Position numbers and translations under genes: made by a program. Positions 8,115 to 15,939 of a DNA stretch of 25,809 bases are shown here, in pieces. The DNA is from UBA6544 sp049601975 (GTDB taxonomy: Bacteria > Pseudomonadota > Alphaproteobacteria > UBA8366). The notes beneath the pieces are model-generated. The model was not told the DNA's origin and ran no database searches. It saw only the letters and a list, made by a program, of their open reading frames with translations. How positions within the stretch are numbered: position 1 is the first letter of the stretch; each line of letters opens with the position of its first letter. The DNA lies in the NCBI GenBank assembly GCA_049601975.1, contig JBMYRC010000052.1, positions 1 through 25,809 on the forward strand, read 5' to 3'.

Positions 8115-8889
8115 CATCGTTAAGCAAGAGCGACGGGGCAGCGCCCTGATCCTCACCATAGATCGGCCCGAAGCGGGAAATTCGCTGAGCGCCGAAGTCA
8201 GCCAGGCTTTCCTCGACATTCTCGACACGATCGAGGGCGACATGGAGCTTCGCGCGGTAATCGTCACGGGTGCCGGAGATCGGTTCTTCTGTACCGGCGG
8301 CGACGTGAAACGCTACGCTCAGCTCACCACAAAGGACGAGCTGCGCGAAGTCATGCGCCTGGCCCGCACGGTCTTCCAGCGCTTCGAAGCCCTGCACGTC
8401 CCGGTCATCGCCGCGATCAACGGCCTCGCCATCGGCGGCGGCACGGAAATCCTGCTCGCAACTGATCTCCGCGTTATGTCGCCGACAGCCCAAATCAGCA
8501 TGCCGCAAGTGCGCCTTGGCATCATCACTGGCTGGGAAGGCTACGAGCGCTTGGTCCGAGACATCGGCTTCAGCCGCGCCATGCAGGTTGTGACAACCGG
8601 CGAGCGTTACAGTGCAGAGGACGCTTACCGCCTCGGCATCGTCAACAAGATTTCAGAAAACGAAGACGTGGTCGCCGCCGCGATGCAATTCGTCGAAAGT
8701 TTCGACAAAGCCGCCCCCCTCGCCCTCGGTCGCGCCAAACGCGTCATCCACAAGGCCGCCAGCGGCACTGCCGACGAGGCGCACGATTTGGCGGCCGACA
8801 CATTCGTCGATCTATGGTTTACCGAAGATCACCGGGAAGCGGAGAAGGCCTTCGCGGAGAAACGCGGCCCGGTGTTTAAGGGGAAGTAG
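8107..8889 (+). CDS. Enoyl-CoA hydratase/isomerase (crotonase) family protein
   Basis: A 260-residue crotonase. Both oxyanion-hole segments are present: GDRFFCTGGDVKRY (about 58-70) and NGLAIGGGTEILLATDLRVMS (about 105-125). The first classical hydratase acid, the Glu of GGGTE (Glu114), is kept, but the second, normally QPE or MPE, is Gln in SMPQVRLGI (Gln134). Hydratase activity is therefore uncertain, and an isomerase, dehydratase or C-C hydrolase role is possible. The start is TTG 8107, overlapping the end of the second VOC gene by 8 nt; no in-frame ATG exists before residue 46, so a coupled TTG start is the best reading. It is the last gene of the rightward cluster and implies a CoA thioester substrate, agreeing with the CoA-transferase upstream. 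Confidence 0.88.
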   Translation: MADIVKQERRGSALILTIDRPEAGNSLSAEVSQAFLDILDTIEGDMELRAVIVTGAGDRFFCTGGDVKRYAQLTTKDELREVMRLARTVFQRFEALHVPVIAAINGLAIGGGTEILLATDLRVMSPTAQISMPQVRLGIITGWEGYERLVRDIGFSRAMQVVTTGERYSAEDAYRLGIVNKISENEDVVAAAMQFVESFDKAAPLALGRAKRVIHKAASGTADEAHDLAADTFVDLWFTEDHREAEKAFAEKRGPVFKGK

Positions 8890-8943
8890 GCAAGCTCGAC
8901 CCAGTTCCGTCTTTCCGGGGGCGCGAAGCGAACCCGGGATTAA

Positions 8944-8990
8944 GGCCTGAGAGACGAAAACGGTAAGGTGACCTTGGAAGCACTCAGGCC
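8944..8990. repeat. Nested inverted repeat after the crotonase gene
   Basis: GGCCTGAG (8944-8951) is perfectly repeated in inverse as CTCAGGCC (8983-8990), and AAGGTGACCTT (8965-8975) makes a smaller hairpin inside. It lies in the 145-bp gap between two converging genes and could help terminate both. Just before it, CCGGGGGCGCGAAGCGAACCC (8916-8936) has the look of the dispersed palindromic intergenic repeats seen in many alphaproteobacteria. Confidence 0.45.
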
Positions 8991-8993
8991 ATA

Positions 8994-9023
8994 ATTCCAG
9001 ATAATCCTGCGGATTTTCGGAAT
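8994..9023. terminator. Two-step hairpin between converging crotonase and hyuB genes
   Basis: ATTCC-agat-AATCC-tgc-GGATT-ttc-GGAAT: two stacked 5-bp stems separated by a small internal loop. The structure is nearly symmetrical and sits 12 nt past the hyuB stop, so it may act as a bidirectional terminator. There is no long T-tract. Confidence 0.45.
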
Positions 9024-9034
9024 GACAATTGCGG

Positions 9035-10705
9035 TTAGTCGTCTCCGCCCGCTACATACCCATAATCGCGCGCCGCGGATTCGGGCGTGATCAAGCCGTT
9101 CTCAACATCGCGAGCCAGCTGATCTGAGTTGCGGTCTTTCGGGTCGCCGAAACCGGCACCGCCTGGCGTGTGGAAGCGGGCGATCTTGCCGTTGGGAATG
9201 GTCTGCGTGCCCTTGCCGAGAAGCTTTTCACCGCTGGTGAAACTCAGCGAGCCGGCCTCTCCATTGCCGCCGCCGTTGCGGCCGCGCGCCGGAAAGTCGA
9301 TGCGGTCATAGGCGGCCAGCAATTCGAAATCCGCGCCGATGGCGGATTCGATTTCCAGCACTTGGCCGAGCCCACCGCGATGGGTCCCCGCCCCACCCGA
9401 ATCGGGACGGAACTCCTTACGGTGGAAGATGATGGGGGCGACGGTCTCGTTGATCTCGACCGGGGTACCGCGCACGCCGCTTGGATACGCGGTCGCGGAC
9501 AGACCGTCCTTGATTGGCCGCGCACCGGTGCCGCCATTGGTCACCGCCGTGATGGTGAAGAGTTTGCTATCATTCGCCGCCCGGTCGGTAGCACCCCGCA
9601 TGGTGATGTTCCACAGGCATGACGCCCCTTCCGCCGGAACCCGGTCGGGCGCGGCTTGAGCGAGGCAGCCGAAGGAGACATCCGGCAGCATCTGGCCGAT
9701 GACATGGCGCGAGCAGACCGGGGCCGGATAGGGCGCGTTCAGAATCGTGCCTTCGGGGGCTGAAATCTCAAACGGGGCGAGCGAGCCCGCGTTGTTCGGG
9801 ATGTCGCCGGAGACAATGCAGGACAGGCCGAAACAGGTATAGGCCGTGGTATAGGCCATCGGCACGTTGATGCCCTTTGGCGATTTCGGCGAGGAGCCGT
9901 CGTAATTGACCGTAATTTTGTCATCGTGAATTGTCAGCGTCGCCACCAGGTCGATCGCATCGCCGACCCCGTCGATTGTCATGGTGTTCTTATACTCGCC
10001 GTTCGGCAGCTTGCCGATATTGTCACGCACCGCCTTTTCCGACGTGTCGCAAATGAAATCGCCGAGCGCATCGAGACTGTCGAGATCGAATTCGTCCATC
10101 ATCTCGATCAGACGTACGCAGCCGATGTCGTTGCAAGCGGCGAGCGAATAAACATCGCCTTCGGACTCGACCGGCTGGCGGGTGTTCTGGCGGATCATCG
10201 CCAGCAATGTCTCGTTCATTACGCCCCGGTCGGCGAGTTTCAGCATCGGTATATAGATGCCTTCCATATGCACGTCGGTCGCATCGACTCCAGAGCCGAG
10301 GCCGCCGATATCGGTCAGGTGGCTGGTGCAGGAAAACAACGCCACCGCCTTCCCGTTGCGGAAACACGGCGTGGTGATGACGAAGTCATTGAGATGACCC
10401 GTGCCCATCCAGGGATCGTTGGTGATGAAGGCATCGCCCTCGTTCATGGTCTCAATCGGGAAATGCCGCAAAAAATGATTCACCGATTCAGCCATGGAAT
10501 TCACGTGGCCCGGCGTGCCAGTCACGGCTTGGGCAAACATCCGCCCATCGAGCCCGAAGACGCCGGCAGAGAGATCGCCACATTCGCGCACAATGGGACT
10601 GAACGCCGTGTGCATCAGGGTTTGCGCTTGTTCCTCGACCACCGAAATCAGGCGGTTCCACATAATCTGCAGGCGGATCGTATCGATGCCAGTAGCATTC
10701 ATCAC
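9035..10705 (-). CDS. hyuB: Hydantoinase B/oxoprolinase family protein
   Basis: A 556-residue HyuB subunit. N-terminal landmarks are HTAFSPIVRECGDLSAGVFG, GTPGHVNSM and EGDAFITNDPWMGTGHLNDF, and the C-terminus has GGAGTHRGGLGQVLEIE and the terminal FHTPGGAGFGDP typical of the family. With HyuA it makes an ATP-dependent amide- or lactam-opening enzyme (N-methylhydantoin, 5-oxoproline) or, in relatives, an acetone- or acetophenone-type carboxylase. It is translationally coupled to hyuA: its GTG start at 10705 overlaps the hyuA TGA (GTGA), with GGGGAG upstream; ATG 10702 is the next codon. The substrate cannot be read from sequence. Because the neighbours handle CoA thioesters, a ring-opening or carboxylation step feeding the CoA-transferase is possible. 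Confidence 0.92.
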   Translation of the reverse strand: MMNATGIDTIRLQIMWNRLISVVEEQAQTLMHTAFSPIVRECGDLSAGVFGLDGRMFAQAVTGTPGHVNSMAESVNHFLRHFPIETMNEGDAFITNDPWMGTGHLNDFVITTPCFRNGKAVALFSCTSHLTDIGGLGSGVDATDVHMEGIYIPMLKLADRGVMNETLLAMIRQNTRQPVESEGDVYSLAACNDIGCVRLIEMMDEFDLDSLDALGDFICDTSEKAVRDNIGKLPNGEYKNTMTIDGVGDAIDLVATLTIHDDKITVNYDGSSPKSPKGINVPMAYTTAYTCFGLSCIVSGDIPNNAGSLAPFEISAPEGTILNAPYPAPVCSRHVIGQMLPDVSFGCLAQAAPDRVPAEGASCLWNITMRGATDRAANDSKLFTITAVTNGGTGARPIKDGLSATAYPSGVRGTPVEINETVAPIIFHRKEFRPDSGGAGTHRGGLGQVLEIESAIGADFELLAAYDRIDFPARGRNGGGNGEAGSLSFTSGEKLLGKGTQTIPNGKIARFHTPGGAGFGDPKDRNSDQLARDVENGLITPESAARDYGYVAGGDD

Positions 10706-12798
10706 TCGCTCTCCCCATTGCGTTCAAGAACAATATAGCCGTTCGCGGCAATCCGTGCGCTAAATCCTTGCGGCACATAGGTCGAGGTTTGGTCCTCGAC
10801 GATGATGCCGGGGCCGTCGAAACCGGCCCCTATCGCCAGGTCGGTGCGGCGATACATCGGAACTTCGCGCATGGCCGCGGCTTTTGCGCCGAAGACCGAC
10901 CGCTGGCCGATCGGAACAGCCGCCGACCGCTCGACACTGTCCGCAACAGGTGCAGGGTCGGGAGTTTGGGCCGAGAGGCTGAGCGACCAGGTGAGGATTT
11001 CCGTCTCTGCATTGGGCAGGGTGCGCCGGAAGTGACGCTCGTATTCGCGGTCGAAAGCTTGCTGCACTAAATCGCGGTGATCATCGATGAAATCACCGTC
11101 CGGCAATTCGACGGTAATCTCATGCCCTTGTCCCACATAGCGCATGAAGGAGACGCGGCGTTCGATCAAATCGCCGGAGGGGACAGCGGCGCGGATCACC
11201 GCTTCCGCTTCCGCCCGCATTCCATCCATCAACTCATTGATCGTGCCTGGATCAAAGGCGGCCAGGCGCATGTTCCGGCTGCGCACGACTTCATAAGCGA
11301 TTGGCGCTTCGAGAAATCCGACAGCGCTGCCGACCCCGGCATCGGTTGGCACAATGATGCGATCGATGCCGAGTTTTTCCGCGAGCCGGCCCGCGTGCAA
11401 AGGCGCGGCTCCCCCGAAGGCGATCAAACTATGCTGATTCGCGGCCTTGCCCTGCTCCACCGCATGAACGCGGGCCGCATTCGACATGGTCTCGTCAACC
11501 ATTTCGGTGATGCCGTAAGCGGCGGTCAGCACATCGGCGACGGCGAGCGGTCTGCCCACATCAGCCATGATTGCGCTCTCAGATTGCTCGGGATACAACG
11601 CGACCTTGCCGCCGGCGAAACTACCGGGGTCAATCTTGCCGAGGGCCACGTCAGCATCCGTGATGGTCGGTTTTTTGCCGCCCCGCCCATACGCCGCCGG
11701 GCCCGGATCGGAGCCCGCGCTATCGGGGCCGATAGTGATTCGGTTCAACGCGTCGAGCCGGGCGATGGAGCCGCCACCGGCGCCGATTTCCACCATCTCG
11801 ATCACCGGGATGCGAAGCGGCATGCCGCTGCCCTTGGTGAAACGGGCGGCACGGTCGACCTCGAACTCACGCGCGGTCTGTGGACGGTAGTCGCCGATCA
11901 GGCAAATTTTCGCGGTGGTACCGCCCATGTCGAAGGAGAGGACCTTATCCATCTTCATTTCTTTTGCGATCTTGGTGGCCAGGATCGCGCCACCGGCCGG
12001 GCCGGATTCCACCAAGCGAATCGGGAACAGCATGGCGTTCTCCAGCGTGGTCAATCCACCGCCCGATGTCATCAGTAACACAGGACAATCGACCCCCATC
12101 GCCCCCATCCGGTCACGCAACCGCGCCAGATAGCGCGCCATCAACGGGCGCACATAGGCATTCGCCACCGTCGTCGTGAAACGCTCGTATTCGCGGATTT
12201 CGGGGCACACTTCGGCGGAAATGCTGTAGGAAAGGTTCGGCAGGCGCGCTGCCAACAAATCACGGGTGCGGTTTTCATGATCCGGATTGGCATAGGCGTG
12301 CATATACCCAATGGCGACACTTTCGATCCCACCAGCTTCCAGCTCGGGCACCAGCGCCTCGACCATTGCTTCATCGAGCGGTTTCAACACACGGCCCGCG
12401 AGGTCGGTGCGCTCCGACACCGGCAGGCGTAATTTGCGTGGCACCAGCGGGGCCGGTTTCTCGATCATGATATCGTATTGATCGAAGCGGCTTTCGTAGC
12501 CGATCTCGAGCACGTCGCGGAAGCCTTGCGTAGTGACGAAGGCGGTCGCCGCGCCTTTTCGCTCGATAATCGCGTTCGTCGCCAGGGTCGTGCCGTGCAA
12601 GACAAGCGACAAAGACGACGCGGCGAGACCGGCTTGGCTCAACGCCGATTCAACGCCTTCGATGACGCCTTCTTCCGGAGCACTCGGCGTGGTCAGGACT
12701 TTCGCTGTCGTCCGCTGCCCATCCGCATCAAGCACGATATCCGTAAACGTGCCGCCGATATCCACCGCCAGCCGCACATTCGCGCGCGCATCAGCCAT
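10702..12798 (-). CDS. hyuA: Hydantoinase A/oxoprolinase family protein
   Basis: A 698-residue HyuA subunit. The actin-like ATPase landmarks are LAVDIGGTFTDIVLD at about 9-23, LHGTTLATNAIIERKGA at about 68-84, the central VLSFDMGGTTAKICLIGDY, IEMVEIGAGGGSIARLD, and FGGAAPLHAGRLAEKLGID; the C-terminus carries the extra Hydantoinase-A domain ending YVPQGFSARIAANGYIVLE. It phosphorylates or activates the amide or carbonyl so that HyuB can complete the reaction. ATG 12798 has GGAGG at 12806-12810 with a 7-nt spacer. It is first in the leftward pair hyuA-hyuB. A 20-bp palindrome at 12821-12840 lies immediately upstream and may be the operator. The pair points towards the crotonase cluster and shares its terminator region. 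Confidence 0.93.
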   Translation of the reverse strand: MADARANVRLAVDIGGTFTDIVLDADGQRTTAKVLTTPSAPEEGVIEGVESALSQAGLAASSLSLVLHGTTLATNAIIERKGAATAFVTTQGFRDVLEIGYESRFDQYDIMIEKPAPLVPRKLRLPVSERTDLAGRVLKPLDEAMVEALVPELEAGGIESVAIGYMHAYANPDHENRTRDLLAARLPNLSYSISAEVCPEIREYERFTTTVANAYVRPLMARYLARLRDRMGAMGVDCPVLLMTSGGGLTTLENAMLFPIRLVESGPAGGAILATKIAKEMKMDKVLSFDMGGTTAKICLIGDYRPQTAREFEVDRAARFTKGSGMPLRIPVIEMVEIGAGGGSIARLDALNRITIGPDSAGSDPGPAAYGRGGKKPTITDADVALGKIDPGSFAGGKVALYPEQSESAIMADVGRPLAVADVLTAAYGITEMVDETMSNAARVHAVEQGKAANQHSLIAFGGAAPLHAGRLAEKLGIDRIIVPTDAGVGSAVGFLEAPIAYEVVRSRNMRLAAFDPGTINELMDGMRAEAEAVIRAAVPSGDLIERRVSFMRYVGQGHEITVELPDGDFIDDHRDLVQQAFDREYERHFRRTLPNAETEILTWSLSLSAQTPDPAPVADSVERSAAVPIGQRSVFGAKAAAMREVPMYRRTDLAIGAGFDGPGIIVEDQTSTYVPQGFSARIAANGYIVLERNGESE

Positions 12799-12820
12799 AC
12801 CTTTACCTCCGGGAGAACCT

Positions 12821-12840
12821 TCAAACTGAACCCGGTTTGA
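12821..12840. promoter_or_regulatory. 20-bp palindrome upstream of hyuA
   Basis: TCAAAC-N8-GTTTGA, a perfect 6-bp inverted repeat 22 nt before the hyuA start and just outside its ribosome binding site. Size and place suit a dimeric repressor operator. The binding protein is unknown. Confidence 0.4.
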
Positions 12841-12872
12841 TATACAGGTTGCTAGATTTCCCGCAAGAGCCG

Positions 12873-12900
12873 TTGACCGCGGCGATATCCTGCCTATTAT
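12873..12900 (+). promoter_or_regulatory. Sigma70-type promoter of the tRNA-Leu gene
   Basis: TTGACC (12873-12878), a 16-nt spacer, then TATTAT (12895-12900), ending ten bases before the first tRNA base. This is a good stable-RNA promoter arrangement. Confidence 0.7.
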
Positions 12901-12910
12901 GCGCTACAGT

Positions 12911-12997
12911 GCCCCTGTGGCGGAACTGGTAGACGCGCGGGATTCAAAATCCCGTTCCTGCAAGGGAGTGTCGGTTCGATTCCGACTGGGGGCACCA
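12911..12997 (+). tRNA. tRNA-Leu (anticodon CAA)
   Basis: An 87-nt class II tRNA. The acceptor stem GCCCCTG pairs with TGGGGGC (with G-U pairs at its base), followed by ACCA, so the CCA end is encoded. The anticodon stem CGGGA/TCCCG holds the loop TTCAAAA, giving anticodon CAA, which reads UUG. A long variable arm follows, and the T-arm is GTCGG-TTCGATT-CCGAC. It marks the left edge of the AT-rich island: a recombinase-like remnant begins 76 nt downstream, fitting the common use of tRNA-Leu genes as attachment sites. Confidence 0.95.
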
Positions 12998-13072
12998 TTT
13001 CCTTAAATACACTTCGGGTTAACCCATTGAAGCCTTAGTCGTTTCGGTTTAGCGGGGCTGAAGGGTAGGCCA

Positions 13073-13251
13073 TTGGGACGACCAAAGAGGCACGTTTTAT
13101 TTATTAGAAACGGGGTGTTTGGTATTTCTCTAGAAGGGTACCAGGGGACCTTCAGAGGCACTATAAGCGCTGTAGGATAGCCTTCTCATTACGCACTAAG
13201 TCTCTCGCCGTACTGCGACTACACGAGCTGTTACGCCCGCCTCTAAACTAG
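13073..13251 (+). pseudogene. Broken N-terminus of a tyrosine-recombinase (integrase)
   Basis: Two short reading frames join into something like the N-terminus of tRNA-targeting phage or island integrases. From TTG 13073 one reads LGRPKRHVLFIRNGVF, like the usual MGRPK...RNGVYY opening. A shift to another frame at about 13168 gives RCRIAFSLRTKSLAVLRLHELL, like the ..REI..SLRT.D...A..R.. segment, before a TAG at 13249. Nothing convincing remains of the catalytic domain with its R-H-R-Y residues. It is oriented away from the adjacent tRNA-Leu, as integrases of tRNA-inserted islands often are. The match is by eye on about 40 residues, so it may be wrong. Confidence 0.42.
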
Positions 13252-13618
13252 AAGAGGACTGGCCGACTATCCGCTGGACGTCTGATGGCAACCCCTTCAG
13301 CAGATTTATGAATGTTATCACTAGGTCGATAGTTCGTAATGCTTCAGGTCCCTTAAGGATTGAAGCCAGCCAAATTTATCACTAGGCAAAGAGGAAAACC
13401 CGCCCGCGTACGTTTACTCAGGCCGTGAACAGGTCCGTTAGATAGGTAGCGCCGTAGCGCAAGAATGTGCGTGTCTAAATAAATTTCTGGTAGAAATAAA
13501 AAAAGAAATTCGAACTGATTAAAAGTCAACGAGATGAGTCTCTATCAGTCATTTTGCCAATCACTTTGGTCTTGAGCCAAGTGGCCAAGAGGTTATCCGA
13601 CGCATGCGTCCAAACCGA
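13252..13618. other. Stretch without a recognisable gene
   Basis: I see no intact gene, RNA or repeat. An open stretch of about 40 codons from around 13250 to a TAG near 13381 could be a further piece of the decayed recombinase, but I cannot match it to a family. Base composition drifts towards AT near 13480-13520. Confidence 0.4.
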
Positions 13619-14535
13619 TCATTTTTCATTGGCTTCGAAGTCGTTGGATGACAGTTCGGAAATGCACTGCAGGTCAAACTGAATACAGGTTTTTAGGAAA
13701 ATTCTCCTGATCTTGTTGTGTATAGAATTGGTAAAGCGGACTATAGAATGAAGGGGCGATTCGTAAATAAATAAATCTATTTCATGACGCTCTTTAAGGT
13801 CACGTAGCGCACGCAAGTCAACTTGCATTAATACTGGATCAATTTGGCACTTAGTAGACTGCCACGCACCGATCGGCACTACGGGTCCATCCGGTTGTTG
13901 GGTCTGCTTTTGCCTTGCATCGTTCCGATAGCTTGGTGTTGATTGATCTGATGCCATGCCAAACAGAAGTTTGGCTGAATGCAATAGGGTTTCGGCAGCG
14001 AACGAGATTTTTAAATCCTGCAAAATGACCAAACGAAACGTTTAGGTGCCCTTACATTTGATCGCCACGGTCCATTTAAATCATATATTGATTCAAGATC
14101 TCTTATCAAAGAACGTAACCGCAGGTAAAGCGTGGGAACTGCCCCGTTACCGAACAATTCAAGGCCCAAATGATCAATGCTTATAATGGCGGTATTTGGT
14201 AATCTGTCGTTCTCAGAAAGCCATTCTAGGGGCATCACAGAATTTCGGAAACTCTGCCCAGCAATCGAAAAGTTAAAATATTGTCCAGCCGGCAAGCCTA
14301 ACAATTCATCACCGATCATTAATGAACGTGAATTACCAAATAGAGCGTAGTTGAACCGGTCATTTTCGAGGGCTGTCGCCATCTTGGCACGAGCATGTAT
14401 CAAACTCGGCAGGTTATCCATCTTGCTTGATGCACCCGAGTCTAATGTACGGGGCTGAAACCCATCTATGGCGGGAGAATTGAGTTGAAAGCTCACCAAG
14501 CCGTTGAGACCCGCTGCAAATAAAAATATTCGCAC
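13619..14535 (-). pseudogene. Frameshifted SGNH/GDSL-like protein gene
   Basis: Two overlapping frames, 14535-14011 and 14032-13619, fit one protein of about 300 residues. The first half has a hydrophobic N-terminus (IFLFAAGLNGLVSF), a block-I-like FGNSRSLMIGDE with the candidate Ser, and FNFSIAGQSF; the second half has VVPIGAW and ends with IDLFIYESPLH, like the last block of SGNH proteins. Adding one T to the TTTT run at 14022-14025 (minus strand) joins KRFVWSF to LQDLKISF, so a single-base loss in a homopolymer explains the break. The start is GTG 14535, with an in-frame TAG four codons upstream, so the true N-terminus may also be damaged. Relatives of this type are often linked to surface polysaccharide acylation, which is family knowledge and not shown here. 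Confidence 0.6.
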
Positions 14536-14772
14536 GCGTTTTCTCTAATCCCAAGCTGAGCGATGACCAAATTGGCAAAGATGGATGCCGGAGATATCCT
14601 TCCACTTAGAAATAGTAGCCTTTTCGATCACGCTGTCCGATGTCGTCGTGGAACGTGAACGAGCTGGTTTGGGGGAAGCTCCGAACTAGGCTATTGCTGT
14701 GCTACAGAAAAAGGCCTTTGCAAACTACTGGGCCAACCACGATTTCATTAGTCAGTTCACTGAAGACTGTTT

Positions 14773-14804
14773 AACAAAAATTAATTATTATTTAACATAA
14801 TAAT
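14773..14804 (-). terminator. Terminator-like hairpin after the binding-protein gene
   Basis: On the minus strand a 7-bp AT-only stem, ATTATTA/TAATAAT (14784-14804) with a 7-nt loop, is followed by AATTTTTG. It begins ten bases past the stop of the binding-protein gene. The stem is weak, but place and T-run fit intrinsic termination of the cyclase/binding-protein operon. Between here and 14536 I see nothing else I can name. Confidence 0.5.
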
Positions 14805-14814
14805 ATTTTTAAAT

Positions 14815-15939
14815 TCAGTTTTTTATAGTGGATAATAAATTGGAGATACTGAAATTATATTTTGATTTTATCTTTTTGTTTTTTCTTGAAAATTTTTGAA
14901 AGTTAATTTTTCCCCAATTTTCATCACCAAATTTCTCCAAATAAGAAGAAACATTCTTGTGTGTTATAATACTCATTGGGATAGTAATTTCATGACCTAA
15001 ATCAACAAAATCTTGTCCGTTATGTAGATCATGTATCATGACCAAAGCCCAACCACCCAACATAAAGTGACCACCAACCGATACAGAGAGTTTACCAGTT
15101 TTAATTTTTTTGAGTGCCTCTTTGCTCCAGTTTAAACCTCCAATATGAATGTTTTCGCCAGGTCGATAATTTCGGCGTTCCGCAGCAGCGAGAGCTCCGA
15201 GAGCCATCGGGTCGTTTGCTGCCCAAATTAATTGAGTGGCTGGCCACCGACGAAGTAAACCGTATATCTGAGCTTCAGCCTTATCTTGGCGCCATTCGCT
15301 ATACACTATTTGATAAAGGTCAGTGGAGCTATTTTTAGATAAAACATCTAGCATACCTTCTATCCGCATTTGAGATGCTAATGTAACTTTATTACCACCA
15401 ATTGCGAGCAAACCAACTTTTCTTTCCAACTTGGAATCTGATGCTTGAACAGCTTTTGTGTTCAGCGTGCGCATAATATCTCGACCGGCTTTCTTATGGT
15501 CTGGGACAATGGTTGCGAGCCAATTGGGAAACTGTTCACGAGGATTTCCATAACGTTTTTTTTCGTCTTTAGACAGACCGTTATTAAGTAGTATTACTTT
15601 AATTGTTTGAGGCAGTTCTGGTAATAATTTTGCTGCTGCGCGTTTTTCATTAACCAATAGCATGTAGTCTGGCGGTGGCTTTGCGGTAGCTGCGTTTCTA
15701 GCTAACTTAGCCATTAGTAGATGGTCTCGCTCTGCACTCAGAATAGTTAGATTAATGTCTAAGTCTTTAGCAGCCGCCTTCATGAACTCTGAGACCATTT
15801 CCCAAAAAATTTCGCCAGAGCGTCCAGGATTGATAAATAATACATTAGGTCCTGCCCAAAGTAACTTAGGTGTATTTACCAAAATTATACACAGTATAAA
15901 AATAATATTTTTCAATTTAAAAATATCTATTCCTGACAC
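14815..15939 (-). CDS. Periplasmic sugar-type binding protein paired with a cyclase
   Basis: A protein of about 374 residues of the type I periplasmic binding fold (Peripla_BP_4, related to ribose-binding protein and LuxP). The signal sequence has a hydrophobic run IIFILCIILV and a probable cut after LLWA. Family landmarks are VLFINPGRSGEIFWEMVSEF, the TIVPDHKKAGRDIM strand-helix, ERKVGLLAIGG, RIEGMLDVL, QLIWAANDPMALGALAA and HIGGLNWS. There is no ABC permease or ATPase around it. Its GTG 15939 follows the cyclase stop TAG with no gap; TTG 15915, behind AGGAATAG, would give a neater signal peptide. A role as ligand-sensing partner of the cyclase's periplasmic domain, as LuxP serves LuxQ, is my inference. 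The ligand is unknown. Codon use is AT-rich like the cyclase and unlike the flanking genes. Confidence 0.85.
   Translation of the reverse strand: MSGIDIFKLKNIIFILCIILVNTPKLLWAGPNVLFINPGRSGEIFWEMVSEFMKAAAKDLDINLTILSAERDHLLMAKLARNAATAKPPPDYMLLVNEKRAAAKLLPELPQTIKVILLNNGLSKDEKKRYGNPREQFPNWLATIVPDHKKAGRDIMRTLNTKAVQASDSKLERKVGLLAIGGNKVTLASQMRIEGMLDVLSKNSSTDLYQIVYSEWRQDKAEAQIYGLLRRWPATQLIWAANDPMALGALAAAERRNYRPGENIHIGGLNWSKEALKKIKTGKLSVSVGGHFMLGGWALVMIHDLHNGQDFVDLGHEITIPMSIITHKNVSSYLEKFGDENWGKINFQKFSRKNKKIKSKYNFSISNLLSTIKN

Noticed and set aside
9926..12078. Plus-strand frames of 270 and 333 aa opposite hyuB and hyuA
   Set aside because: Antisense shadows of the hyu genes with His/Asp/Gly-rich composition and no family motif.
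14815..15939. Binding protein as part of a sugar ABC importer
   Set aside because: No permease or ATPase gene occurs on either side in this window; both neighbours are unrelated to import.
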